A stretch of 64,000 bases of DNA, from contig JAAKBF010000174.1 in assembly GCA_012656075.1 (NCBI GenBank), positions 1-64,000 on the forward strand, read 5' to 3'. The DNA is from Phytophthora hibernalis (Eukaryota > Oomycota > Peronosporomycetes > Peronosporales > Peronosporaceae). Made by a program: the position numbers and the translations under genes. Numbering within the stretch: the stretch's first letter is position 1; every line of letters begins with the position of its first letter. Below are positions 12,325 through 24,089 of the stretch, in pieces. A model generated the notes under the pieces. It did not search any database and was not told where the DNA came from. It saw nothing but the letters and a program-made list of their open reading frames with translations.

Positions 12325-13210
12325 ATGTTGAATCGTCAATCATCAGGTCTGCCATTCCGGCCACCTATAGTGCATGATACACTGCATACCACAAACGAGG
12401 TAGATGCTATTCGTTCGAGCGCGATGTACGCCGATTTACTAGCTGAGCGGAGGAGACTTGCAAATTTGCGTTCCTCTTCAACTCGGCCAAAGAAACGACG
12501 AGAACCTGATGGAAATGCTCAAGCAGTATACAATAGACAACACCACGATCGAACTGCCAAGAGATGCGCTATTTTACAACTAACGAGCTTGATTCAATGG
12601 ATAGCGCGCTCCAATTCGTCATTCCAAGTCACGAAAACTGGTTGAAGTCGATGAAAAGGTTGCTTCAGCATTGGCTGAGTATCGTGGAGTGGAAAAATCT
12701 TGCTGTGTGTGTGAACTTGTTTCAAAGGAATCAGACATGAGACTGCATCTTTTGTCTGATGATATGATTCAGGTTAGTGTAATTGGGGATGGTTATTCAC
12801 AATGCAGTAATGATTGTTATTGACATTTGCTTTTGAAGCACATGGAGAGAATACTTCAAGTACCACAAGATGTAGAGATTCCTAACTTTATACTACGGCA
12901 GTATGATGCATCTGAAATGCATCCTCGATTGAGTGGGCTAATGCTTTATCGTGATGGTAGGTCCGTCGTTATGCCTATCCAGTTGTCATACACGTTTAAC
13001 GTAGTTTCGTATGCAGGCTTTGTCGATGGAAATGGTTCTATCACAGCTCGAATTTGTTGTTATTGCTATGATATAATTATGGCTGATAAAAATACGCTTC
13101 CTCCTGCGATGTCGATAGCCAATGGTAACTATGTTGGTTGGATTCCGAAGAATGAAGGTCTATCCGGCTTATCACGTACGGACGAGCAAGCCATCGCGTT
13201 GGTCTCACCA
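12325..13210 (+). pseudogene. second Helitron-type protein, N-terminal remnant
   Basis: The first exon-like part (12325-12645) is Arg-rich and basic, as at the start of Helitron proteins. A change of frame leads to a CCVCELVSK Cys motif (about 12700), then a likely GT-AG intron (GTTAGTGTAA near 12773 to TTGAAG near 12838). The following part to about 13190 has the DUF6570 pattern: a C-x-x-CY pair, then AMSIANGNYVGWIP. No helicase part follows because the sequence passes into a copia polyprotein at roughly 13200, which truncates it. It is distinct from the element at 3294-8170, with low similarity in the shared domain. Confidence 0.65.
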
Positions 13211-13214
13211 TGCG

Positions 13215-14435
13215 TCGCTTTGTCTACTTCCTAAATGGAACCATGGTAGGACAACAAAGGCTTTACATGAGGCAAAATCAAGGGTTTAGAAAGCGAGGCC
13301 AAGAACATCTGGTCTGTGAACTTCTGATAAGCATCTACGGCCTTAAACAAGCCCCACGATTCTGGTAACGAGTACTCCATATGTTTTTGATGTCAGTGGG
13401 TTTTGAACGATGTCATACAAATTTTGTATCTACGTGCAAAAAGTGGGAGAAGAATGGCTCATAGTCGTGGTATAGGTTGACGATCTAACAATAATGTCGC
13501 GTGACATTAGCCTAGTCAACAGGCTAAAAGCCAAACTATCAAAATGAAGGATCCAGGTGATATTCACTATATCCTCAAAATGGAGGTGCAGCGAAATAGA
13601 GATCGGCGTGTGATGACAATCTCACAGCGCAAATACACTGCTGAACTGATCACAAAGTAAAACATGGTCAACAGGTCACCTCTGATGACACCACAAGTAT
13701 CTGGCCTCACACTAGACCCATAAAAAGTTAAGTGCAGAACAGATTGCTGCACAGCCTTTTGATTACAGAGGCATAGTTGGTTCACGCCAGTATTTAGTCC
13801 GAGTGACACGTCCGTACATTGCAAATGCTGAGAAGATTTTTATCATGCTACAATCGCACACACTGGGATGCTGCAAGGCGTGTACTAAAATTCTTGAAAG
13901 GGACGTCGACGTACGGTCTATTACTCGATGGTAAAATGAGTGACGTGACTTACAAAGTGTAAACAGACGCGAGCTTCGCGTGTCTACCAAAATAACGCAA
14001 ATCAGTTACCGGGTATGTGATTAAGATAGCCGGGGCCAGTGTGTCATGGTGCAGTAGCAAACAAGGAAGGGTATCACTCTCTACTGCTGAAGCAGAACTC
14101 ATTGCACTAAGTGAAGGAGCCAAATAAAGTGAATGGTTGTGGCATCTGCTAGGCGAAATGGGATTTCCGCAAACGGTACCAGTATTAGTATGGTGCGATA
14201 GTAACGCAGCCATCTGTATTGTGAAGAACCCATGAAATCATAGAGCGTACAAGCACATTGAGATACGTTTTCTATTTACATGGGACCTCGTTGAAATGGG
14301 ACGTCTCAAATAGAAGACTGTGTAACAACAGAGACGACAGCAGATATTCTCACAAAGTCTCTGCCAACCAAACAGTTCCTAAAGCTAAGAGAGAAACTAG
14401 GAGTTCACGCTTTGAAGTTGTCCCCTGGTACTTAG
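13215..14435 (+). pseudogene. Ty1/copia polyprotein remnant (reverse transcriptase and RNase H)
   Basis: Scattered over three frames are the typical copia signatures: FLNG (13230), SIYGLKQAPRFW (about 13335-13370), the catalytic VDDL (13476-13487), SLSTAEAEL (about 14075) for RNase H, and ADILTKSLP (about 14340) near the C-terminus. The tyrosine codon of the usual YVDD is TAG (13473-13475), and there are many other stops, so it is dead. Gag, protease and integrase are absent; the element is 5'-truncated where it meets the Helitron remnant. Just downstream TGTTGAGCG at 14442 could open a 3' LTR, but I cannot fix its end. Confidence 0.87.
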
Positions 14436-14441
14436 TGGTAG

Positions 14442-15215
14442 TGTTGAGCGTAGAGGCAGCTAACCTGCCTTATATAGAAAACCTGAACGAGAGAATCCTG
14501 TCTAAGATGATATGTTTTACCTATCAAAATTAAGTACGAGAGGACATTCAAAACAGATCACAGATGGAGATGAGATCTGGCTACATAGTGCGATGACGAT
14601 AGCAGGCAGAGGAATCGATGCCGCCCCGGACGAAGTCCGAGCCGTGCTCACTTCCTCTTTGCCTCAGACTGAGCACATCGTCTAGAGTACGGCAATTAGG
14701 AATAAGAGTCAATACACGTAGTGAGCTATCTACTGTGTTGTGCCATTTAACAATTGCTAAAAAAGTTAACGAAAAGTGAATGGCTTCAATTGGGTAATTC
14801 TTTGAGAGCAAGTGACTCGACAAACCGGCACATTCACAAATATGAAGGGTCGTTCCATGCGAGTTTTCCGCACGGATGGCTCATACAAGCGCCAAGTGAA
14901 GCAAACAAATAATTTACAACAATCCGTAAAGAACAGGTGTAACCACTCCCGATTTTCGAAAAACGGATTAAAACACCACTAAAATCCCAAAAATTCAGTT
15001 GAGTGCCCTTTAGAAACGAAAGTTGGCTGTCAGCCCTTGAGGCTGAGAGAATTGCACATGTTTCAATTCTGTCATAAGGGTCTGTTGGAAACCTATAATT
15101 ACTAGTTTTAACCCCCATGCGCGAGACGTTGTATTAGACACGTTTCTGCAAAATGCTTATGCTGTATTAGACATGTTAAGAGCATTTAGACGTTTTTGTA
15201 TCGAGCTATACTAAC
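14442..15215. other. no recognisable gene; possible copia LTR start
   Basis: No coding signal is visible. The first bases could be a 3' LTR of the preceding copia remnant. The rest is AT-rich sequence without clear repeats. Confidence 0.4.
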
Positions 15216-16091
15216 TTGGAGTCAACGAGGGCTAGGCATGCATCCCCCACCGTATCTTCGCATCCGAGTATAGCTGTGCAGATATTGATTTTCGTATTTC
15301 AGGAATATCGGAAGACACAGGGTGCAGGACTCATCATCATTAGGGATTGCAGGTTCTTTTGGGCGCCACTCATTTCTCTCTCATTTCACACTTCGCCGGC
15401 AAGCACGCAGATCTCACAAACGCAATACAAATGGCATTCTAAGCACGATGGAGAGCGCTAAAGACACCCGGGTGGCAATCGAAGAGGCCGACCGGTCTCT
15501 TAAACAACCACACGTACTTCAAACCGTGCAAGCCGAGGAAGGATGTGCGAAAAGACGACTACTTCGATCGCGTAGAAGCGCTCATGCGGTACCTGGACCG
15601 CCTAGACCTCGGTAAGTTTGGCCGCTTAGGCTGTTGCTAGTAAGTATCTAACGAGCTGTACGGATGCATTCGCATAGCAAACGGTGCCCAAGAATACCAA
15701 GAGACGCGAGGCGTATTCACGGGAGCGTTGATGCGCTAAACCAAGCGGCCAGCAAAGACTCAACACCGGCGAGAGCTGCCAACGCAAGCGGGGTATCACG
15801 AAGCGAGGGCCATGGATATCGGGTCCAGGAGCGAGTGCTGAAGGGGCAAAATCAAATGAAGGTGGCCAAGAAGTTATTGGAGCCTTGGGGTGGCATAGAA
15901 ATGTTACCAAATCAAACCGTATCGTGTATTGTACAGTTCGCCTGAAACCTGAGCAACGCAACCGATCCATCACCCCTGCATCTCTGATCCCCACTTCCCC
16001 GCACGTGATGGACGACGAAACTGCTGCGTCAAGCGCTTCCTCTCACGTCTCAACCCCACACCCAAGCAGTCATCCCGGTGGGTATGCATGA
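15216..16091 (+). other. weak coding-like segment, unrecognised
   Basis: Several short frames are open here (15322-15615, 15664-15945, 15885-16091) but none has a motif that I recognise. One frame near 15500-15610 has an alternating basic and acidic pattern followed by a possible GT splice donor (GGTAAG, 15610). I would not call a gene. Between 16092 and 17129 I also see nothing beyond short open frames. Confidence 0.25.
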
Positions 16092-17129
16092 TGCACAAGA
16101 TGCAGCTCTCCATACACTAATCACCAGTTTTTTTACTGTTTTCTGTACAGAAGATAAAGCGCCAACGAGTGTAGAACTTCATAGTCATCGGCTGTATCGC
16201 TAGAACTACGTATTGAATCTGTTCGTGACTATAAGGCGGAAATCAGGAGGCCCCGTAGCACCGAACACTAGCTGAAGATTCCGCACCACGGCTGCCGGGC
16301 CAGACTTCGCATCGGGGACAGTGTTATCTGCTTCCATCTGGCGCTTTCCACAGTAGACTTCGGAGCTGTATCGCACATAATAAGAAAGTACACAATGGTA
16401 TTAGACACGATAAGACAACTTTAGAGCCAAAAGAAACAGAGCGCACCCAAAGGCACGCTCTTCCTTACCGAATAGAATACGCTGTCTCTGAACAGCATAT
16501 CATGAAACGTTTAGTTCACAAGTGGGGGCTTGTCCTTCTTGTAGACTCTCATACGGTTGAACGTTGACCGCGAAGGAAGCATCGCCTCATCAAGTGCCAT
16601 GACTCGGGGGTATAGTTGGCCTGGAATGTATCCTCACAGAATACATTTAGAAGATCCGCATTGGTTTCTTGGTCCGCCTCTACATGGATGGCATCATTAT
16701 TCTCGGTATCCTCGCTGTCCGACACCACATATTCACTGCATGAACTGTCCGCGTTGTCAGCGACTTCAAGCTCAACGTTGAGGTTTCATCGCGAAGAAGG
16801 GTCGAGACTATCATGATGAACAGACAAGGTCTGTTTTGAATTAGATTCTCTTCAATTGACTCGACGCTACAAAAATACTACAAGTCGCTATTTCTGAGGC
16901 TTATTAATCTCGGTATCATCAATGCGTTTATCCTCTACATCTACAGTACCGCTGCACAGTGGATGACAAGATCAAAATGTCGCACGTGCAGATTCTAAAG
17001 CGGCTCCATTTTGAGCTGCCGAGGCTTGTCGGAGCCCTTTAAAACGGAGCAAACTTTGCAACCGCGCTATCGGCGCTTCCTAGTCGCCTCAGCGTTGCCT
17101 TTACACCACTCGTCAGTCTGCACGGGTAC

Positions 17130-17455
17130 ATGTTTGATAGCAGCCTGGCGTTGCTTAGCTGCATGCCACGATTGCGCAGCATTTCGACCCAGTCTTGGAG
17201 GGAGACAACGTTCTACTGCGCGGAATGCAAGCTGAAGACCGCGTCAAAAGACGCCGATGCCGCGTGGGTGTTCCTGTGTAACAAAATCAAGCACACGGCC
17301 AGGGTGATACAGCGACGTGTTTTGATATCTGGCACAAACACTGGAATAATGGTACCTTGATTCTGAAAGCCGCCACCAAGGAGCGAGGTACCGCCCACGA
17401 AAGCCATCGAGACGAGGAGCTGACACTGGCACTGGCACGGAGGCTGCATCACAGA
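17130..17455 (+). pseudogene. probable C-terminal zinc-binding end of a transposase (piggyBac/DDE_Tnp_1_7-like)
   Basis: One frame shows TTFYCAECK, then VFLCNKIKHTAR. After a one-base shift near 17302 it continues ATCFDIWHKHWNNGT. The spacing of C-x-x-C, a C in VFLC, and C-x-x-x-W-H fits the zinc-ribbon tail that closes many piggyBac-type transposases in oomycetes. The catalytic DDD domain is not seen upstream. The identification rests on family resemblance recalled without a search; another zinc-ribbon protein is possible. Confidence 0.4.
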
Positions 17456-17609
17456 GTCTGAAAGTAAGGACGGGCGTAGCTAGCAGCATGTGCGTGCACG
17501 CAGGCGAGCGCAACGCACTCCAACAAACATGCACGTGCAATTTGTGAACCTGGCTACAATTTAAACATGCACTACGAAGACTTAGCATCCGAATAAAAGT
17601 GCGAGCACT

Positions 17610-17890
17610 AGATGATGGTAATGGAGCTAACACTAACGGCAGCTGCGTGGGGTCGCAGTCCGAATAAGACTGCGAGGTGGTCGGATGCTCCGGCTGCCCC
17701 AACCAGACCTTGTGCGTGTCGAGCACGTCTCGTCAGACGGACCCTGCTGTGTTCGGCGAAAAGCAGCGTCAGGTGGACGTCGAGCACAAGCTGCTGGTGC
17801 TCTCTGGTAAGGGCGGCGTAGACAGGTTGACGGTGGCATGTCAGACCTCCTTCGCGCTTGCCAGCCATTTCATTCAGATGGGCTGCTAGA
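17610..17890 (+). pseudogene. fragment of an Nbp35/NUBP1-type cytosolic Fe-S assembly ATPase
   Basis: The frame through 17677 contains cysteines spaced C-x13-C-x2-C-x5-C (CVGSQSE at about 17643, then CSGCPNQTLC), which is exactly the N-terminal cluster-binding motif of Nbp35/NUBP1. About 30 residues later comes LVLSGKGGV, the deviant Walker A of the Mrp/MinD ATPases, followed by TVACQ and a SFALASH helix. The intact protein is a scaffold that assembles [4Fe-4S] clusters in the cytosol. Here a TAA lies inside the cysteine motif, the lysine and serine after GKGGV are lost (DRLT), and the frame stops at 17887. No other conserved region follows, so this is a short dead copy, perhaps carried here by a transposon. 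Confidence 0.72.
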
Positions 17891-19655
17891 CGTACCCGTC
17901 AGCAGGGGACCTGCGCAGAGGCTCCACGGTTCCGGCACGTCCCCGACGCTCGAGTCTTAACCCCTGCGCGAAGCATTCCGGGCCCCACTGTTTGCCGAAA
18001 TCATATACACGATAAAATTTATTATCGGGATCGGTCCCTAAAGTGAACTATATATAAATGGAAACGTGTATCGGCCAAAGCAAGAACATTCCCCTAACCA
18101 TTTGTAGCCAAACCATCGCTAACGTGTATTACTCTTACAAACGTGTATGTCCGATACACCTTTATGACCATATAGTGTCGAACTCGTGCAAAGACGATAC
18201 AAATGCAGGGTCGATTAGAGAGAAGACGGTCCATAGAATTGTTGAAATTTAGAGATTGAACCCATGTGGCTGTCAGCTACCTAGATACTCCAAACAAGTC
18301 AAATAAAGAGCGAGGGGATAAGGCTGCGCTATTCCGTCTGTTGGCGGACACACTCGCGGTGCTGATACCAGTACCAGTATAAATTCGTTTAAGTTCGTGT
18401 ATATCACGGTTTGTGCTCAGTGCTATAAACTTTATCCCGTGTGTATGCCTCTGACAGGGAATAAGGTACTCATATTATGAGTACCGTATTCCATATTATG
18501 TAGTAGTACGAATTCGTGCTGTTGGGACGAACTTAAGGGAGTGTATATTGTACTTATAAAGCCACGCAAATAAATAATACTGTAGAACCAATTTTCTACA
18601 GTCGGCACGGTCAGATTTGCAGACTACATTGGAGACAGTACCTCGACTGATCCACCCGAGAATCCTGTCCTCATGTACAATGGACCCCTTCACCGTGTTC
18701 CGCTCGATTTTTGAGTTCCCTTAGGGCACGATAGCTAATGCCTGAGAATTATTGGTGGTTACAGTGGTCAACAACAATTAACATTTTTCGTTAGCACGGC
18801 AAAGACTCTCGAATAAATCGTTCTAAAACTCGGATAATACATAGGCTCATTTACTTGTACACGTTTATCTTGGATTGGTCGTTGTGGAAATGCTGGTACA
18901 TGTATCGTATAGGGCCCTTTATGGGCAGTACGCGGATAGCCCTTTCGCTTTTTCAATGCATGTACATGTATTAACAACACGCAACCGGGCACGAAGAAAG
19001 TTAACTTACTACTTAGGATCGCGCGTACCCATGCCAGATCACGGCACCCTATACAATACCAGTAATGAGCCCGACGAATTGATGCCTGGATATCTACAAC
19101 ATCAACAAAATTAAAACGCACGCTCCTAATGGCCCCGGAGTGGTTGATCATCGTAAGCTGTGGCGCCGGCGCGGTTAAATCGCCGGCACCGTTCTTGAGT
19201 AGAGGCGCCAGCGCGGGGCATGTATTGTCAATGGAGATTGCCTAACTATAAATGTAAATTTTGAGTTTTTTCTTGTTGGACCTCGCTCCAATAAAATCGT
19301 GACTATTGTGGCCTGACTTGTAATTTGTATGGATAGTAATCTGAACTCCTCGAAAAAGTTGGACAGCCCGTCCAACACTTGCATACAAAACCAAGAATTC
19401 AGTCCAACAAATTCAGGAGAATCATGCATATGGGAAGGAGAAAGATTTGGATGTATAGTGAATTCAAGTGTGTCATACAGTGCCGGCAATATTTATACGA
19501 ACGACTCATTTTTTCGAGTTTTGTCCACTAAAATGCGCTAAAAGGACTGTAATTTGACCAATCGATGCAGCATGCAAAGCCCTATGCTGCTGAATGTTGG
19601 CGTATTTGAGCTGAAACAATGGTCTGATGCTGGTTGGAATGATTGTTCTGGATGC
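17891..19655. other. long AT-rich stretch without a gene
   Basis: I found no protein motif, RNA gene or clear repeat. Short open frames occur on both strands but lack codon-like composition. Confidence 0.5.
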
Positions 19656-19659
19656 TGTT

Positions 19660-22600
19660 TGAGGACAGGGAACGCTTTGGTCGCGCGAAGAACTGACGCA
19701 GAAGCAGCTACTGGAAGTGAAGCAGTTGGATGCGAAGAAGATAGAGGGGGAGGATAAACTGGCAAAGCTCGGTGGTAGACTGAAGGAGCAAGTAAGGTTA
19801 GTCACTGGGATAACATGTTGCAATGTCTGGGCGACAATGTACGTTTCTACACTAGGAATTGTGTTTCGCAAGGACATCCAAACCAAATCTAGTCCGTTAC
19901 AGCAAGCAGCAGCGTCTGTGGTGGCTACCGCCGCAAAAGAATCACAATCGATTGAAACTTGAGCCAGAATGAGAATGCAAAAACATTGGTCCGATTCCTG
20001 ACAGGCGAACAGCTCCACCATCTCCACCAGGTTTTTACTGCAAATTTTTCACATTTGTCGTAGTATCACACCACTGAAAGTGTGCTTTGTGGTTGCAGCG
20101 CGAACTACTGATGAAGTCCGTGCTTTAGTTGTCAACCAAGAAACGAGTGCAAAATAACGCGACGCGTTGCAGCACCTCATTCGGAATATTAAGTGTGATG
20201 AGCAGCAAAACGGGTTGAGAGGCAGGCTGCACTGGACAAGGCGAACTCGCGTCGCCTAGAGGTTGACTTTGACATGAAATTGGCGGGGCTGGTAGGTCGT
20301 ACCAGCATGGCTTCGAATGATTTCTACAGCTGTCCCGAACATAAGTATTTGGGAAACAGTCTTTCAGGGTCACCAGGTTGGGGTCGTATTCGTTTGTGCA
20401 GATCTACAGCAGCTAACCAATTATCTAATGCGTTAGGCTCTACACAGAACAGCAGGCAAACCACATCCGCTCGAAAAGCTGCAAACAAGTTCATTTACTT
20501 GGAAGGGCCCCTGTGGTTCAAAATTATCACCGGGAAACATCACCGATCCGGAAATGAGCGTACCAGTGACAACGACACAATCTGTTGTAATCCCAACTGT
20601 ACCAAATCTTGTATATCATCCGCAGTTCGTTGTACCGGGTTATCCTGAGAACTACCCCGCACCCATCGCTCCGTATTCGATGTTTGCGCCACCTATTGCC
20701 CCGGTCAACCCGTACGGATTCAGCTTTCCATCGCCATATTTCTCAGGGTGTCCATACCCAACCAGTGCTTCCTAAAATTATATGGTACTAACAATATATT
20801 GCCATAATATGCGGTGCATAATTGATTTCCTCAGCAAGATGATACCCTACAATAATTGATTGTTCAACCCAGTTACTTGACGAATTTTACCCAATCACAG
20901 TACATTTTGACCAATGAAATCATCCATTAAAAATTGCAATAATTGATGTTTCAATCTTCGTTTTCAGATGCAATAATTGAGGGTGGGCTGTGGATCACCC
21001 TCCGCTTCCATAGTATTTTAGGAAACACCGTACCCAACTACACCACCATCATATTGGAATCGTTCCTACGCCCGAGCAATCTCCAAAATCTGTTCTTCGT
21101 CATCAAGAGGAAGACGTTTATCGATTGGAGCGAGAACTGAAAATGAAGCGACTTGCCAACGAGCAGCAAGCTGAAGAAAAGGAATTTGCTCGGTGCAGGG
21201 ACACTCACAGGAACTACAAGTTAGTAGCTGCCCTAAGACCCCGCATTTGCTTTGACGCATATTAATCGACGTCAAATTAGACCAAGATCTCGACATTTAC
21301 CGTCCCAGAAGACCCTCTGCAAGTTTAATTGATGAAGGCGATGATGACAAAAGGCGATTCTGCTCTCAAAAGTAAGGCTAAAACTTAATTCCTGCATTAA
21401 ACGGGTCATGTAAACAGCGGTATGTTCACGCACATTACCATGCATGCAGAGGCAACATCTTGAAAGCCTAGCTGAGGTCCGAAATGAACGAGACATTTTC
21501 GAGGAGCAAGAGTGATGTAGGGAAATCCAGGTTTCGGATAACCCTACACTAGGGATGCCTAAGCTAGACCAGTGGGAACATCGCACTTAAGAGGATCAAG
21601 TGGGTCCACAGCCAAGTGGATGCATAGCCAAGTGGATTCATCGCACTCAACAAGGAACGGATTTAAACGGGGATCGCACTTAGCTGGACTCTGCGATGGA
21701 CGGACTCGGCGATAATCGACTCGGCGAAAGTTGGACTCGGCGAAAGTCGACTTAGCAAGAATATGCCTAGAGGAGATATACCAACTGAGGGGATAAATCA
21801 GGATCTGGGCGAAGAGTCGCCGAGAGGTAGGAAACAGCTCGACACCAAGGGACGGAGCTAAGCAAAGCGTCGCAGGGAGATATGTAACGACTCCATTTCA
21901 TAAGATATTTGTATAAGACCGATAGAAGAACATAGGGAAGACCCCGACAGGGCTCTCCGAAGACATAAGAGATAACAATCAGAGCAGAATCTTCTAAGTC
22001 CAAGAACAGCGTACACTTTTTCAGTAAGTCCCTGCGTGGGCTGGATTACGTTCCCCGAGAAGCATAGCTTGTAGGGGAGCCGTCTGGTAGCGCCAAGAGA
22101 TCAAGGTCGGCCCGGGGTGGGCACTTCCACTACCAAGCGAAGACAAGTCTCGTCGATTCGACGAGCCGGTGGGTCTGCACAACCCAGGACACCGTAACCT
22201 CCTAACTCGGAGACCGCCCCGCTCAGGTGCGTCTCTAGAGAAGTTTGGAGCTTGGTACTTGTTGGGAGCAACACTCAACTGAACCCCGTCTGGGGTGAAC
22301 CGCAAAGGGAACCGACAGGAACCCTGCCCAAGCCCAACATCGCCGACCTGACTCGTCGAATTGTTGTGCTGTTGCGTGGAAGCCTAATTAACGACGTTTT
22401 CTGTGAATCACAACACCACAATGAAAAGGTAAATAATGGATGCTAAACAAGGGTTGATCTCGTCTTCAAGTGTAATGTGTTGTGCGTCAGCTATAAGAGT
22501 TGAAGGCAAATATTCAGGGACAAAGGGAGGAGAAAAAGCGTGAGCTAGATCACGAAGCCTGGGTCACCAAGCAAAAGAGATAGTTGGTAGCATTTCGACT

Positions 22601-23330
22601 ACAGCGTGCAATTCAGCACGAACATATGAAGTCTGATGTGCTGCCTTTAGATTATCAACGGGAATCCCCAGAACCGTACAGGCCCGATAATACTGGTTTG
22701 GGACTATTCTGCTGGTGCACCTGCTTCTATAAATGATCTACAAGTAAGATTGATTTCATGCCAGCCTTTCGTCTAAATTACATATGCTGTGTTTCAGGGA
22801 AAAGTGATCCCCACGCCGTTCAAGGTTGTCTCTGCAAAAGAGACCAAAACAATTTGACCTCAACGAAAGCTACACATGCTTCTCTCCTCGCGTCATGCGA
22901 AAAAATTATCCACTGCCTCATACCTACGTGTCTTCATAGAGGTACGAACACACGAACAACGGCTTTGTTGTCACGAACTTATTTGGTGCAGGTGGTCCGC
23001 GGGTCCGAACGAGTTTAGGCTGGACAGCATTTGATATTTTCAAGCTGCAGAGTGAGGGAAAATTGACATTACCATGCGGAAATTTCAAGCTGTGAAGCAG
23101 TCTACAATGCCGGACCCGTCTAAGATTATTGTTTTTCCACCAACGATAGACGAATATGGTGAAATGAGGATACACTAATAGTACAAGGTGCGCGCGCAGA
23201 GGAAGCCCTGCTGGCGAACACAGAGATAGACGCAGGTACACAAATATTCATCATCCTTACAAAAACAACGTATAACGCTATCAACTGTGTGCTCATTCGC
23301 AGCACGGTATCAATTATCAGACACGCCACT
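19660..23330 (+). pseudogene. decayed multi-exon coiled-coil protein gene with a conserved C-terminal domain
   Basis: Exon-like islands ending at GT donors line up in one direction: charged heptad segments at 19680-19790 (QLDAKKIEGEDKLAKL), 20100-20290, 21075-21220 (ERELKMKRLANEQQAEEKE) and 21440-21530, a Pro/Tyr-rich piece (20554-20775), another coiled coil at 22498-22600, and a C-terminal domain from 22795 to about 23270 (SYTCFSPRVMRK, HTYVSS, GGPRVRTSLGWTAFDIFKL, later a PPTIDEYGEMRIH segment). Most islands carry a stop or a frame change. The order (long coiled coil, then a globular domain with GWTAFD) is reminiscent of CCDC17-like proteins, but I am unsure of that. Foreign LTR-like sequence at 21590-22450 splits it. 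It is most likely a dead host gene. Confidence 0.55.
21590..22450. mobile_element. possible LTR-retrotransposon remnant or solo LTR inside the coiled-coil gene
   Basis: Between two coiled-coil islands lies non-coding DNA with short degenerate direct repeats (GGACTCGGCGAAAGT variants, 21705-21755; AAGTGGAT variants, 21610-21650). A TGTAACGACTCC start (21887), resembling the 5' end of oomycete gypsy LTRs, follows, and a TGGTAGCGCC (22085) could be a primer-binding site. No second LTR copy is present in the window, so this is an inference. Confidence 0.35.
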
Positions 23331-24089
23331 ACATAGACCACATTTCCTCTCTTCGTACGATAATCGATGTGGGGAAGAGCTGTTCATTGTTCATTGTTCG
23401 GTTAAATGAGGCTTGCCTTTGAGCAGCTTGCGGAGCAAGGCGTGATGAGCCCCCTGGGTGTGGTGTGGCGGGTTTAAAATCTAGCTTCAGCGTGCAGAAG
23501 GCCATCGATGCCTGGATGCACGTGCTTGTCTTGTCGCTGGCTCAACCTTCGTGTCGACCAAGCGAAAGACCGAAAATGAACAGCTCCCAGCTACTCGGAG
23601 AAGGGGAGAACCTTGCACCCAGCAGCAGTCTTCCTCACACCTGTGCTGGGACGAGAAGGACGAAACCTCCCCGAGTAGCTATTCGCGGCATCGCAGGGCA
23701 GAAACCACAGCCAGGAAGTTTCTGGTTGCCGAGCCCAGTGACGCCCTTGTGTGTGCTTGACAGTTGAAGTCTGCGTTCGATGACATCTGATTATATCCCG
23801 TCAAACCCGAAAAGATAGCTTTCAGCTCGCTGCGCTTGCCGGAAACTTCCCAGTGTACAGTAGCTAGAACGGACATAGGACGTCGTTAGGAGACTAAGTG
23901 ACATCAATGTACCTTTCTCAAGAAACAAAACTACATAGACCGGTCACGCCACATTCTTCCCCGAAGGAAGGCTCCACCGCGAAAGCAAATCCGCCCATTA
24001 GTTGGAAGAACCATCAACGTGCTCAATCTGGTACTGTAGTCCTGTCAGAGACATTGCCCAGCGTTGCAATTTGCCACGCACATGGCACT

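Noticed and set aside
17213..17868. Several minus-strand frames opposite the transposase and NUBP1 remnants
   Set aside because: The + strand carries the recognisable cysteine and P-loop motifs; the minus frames are shadows.
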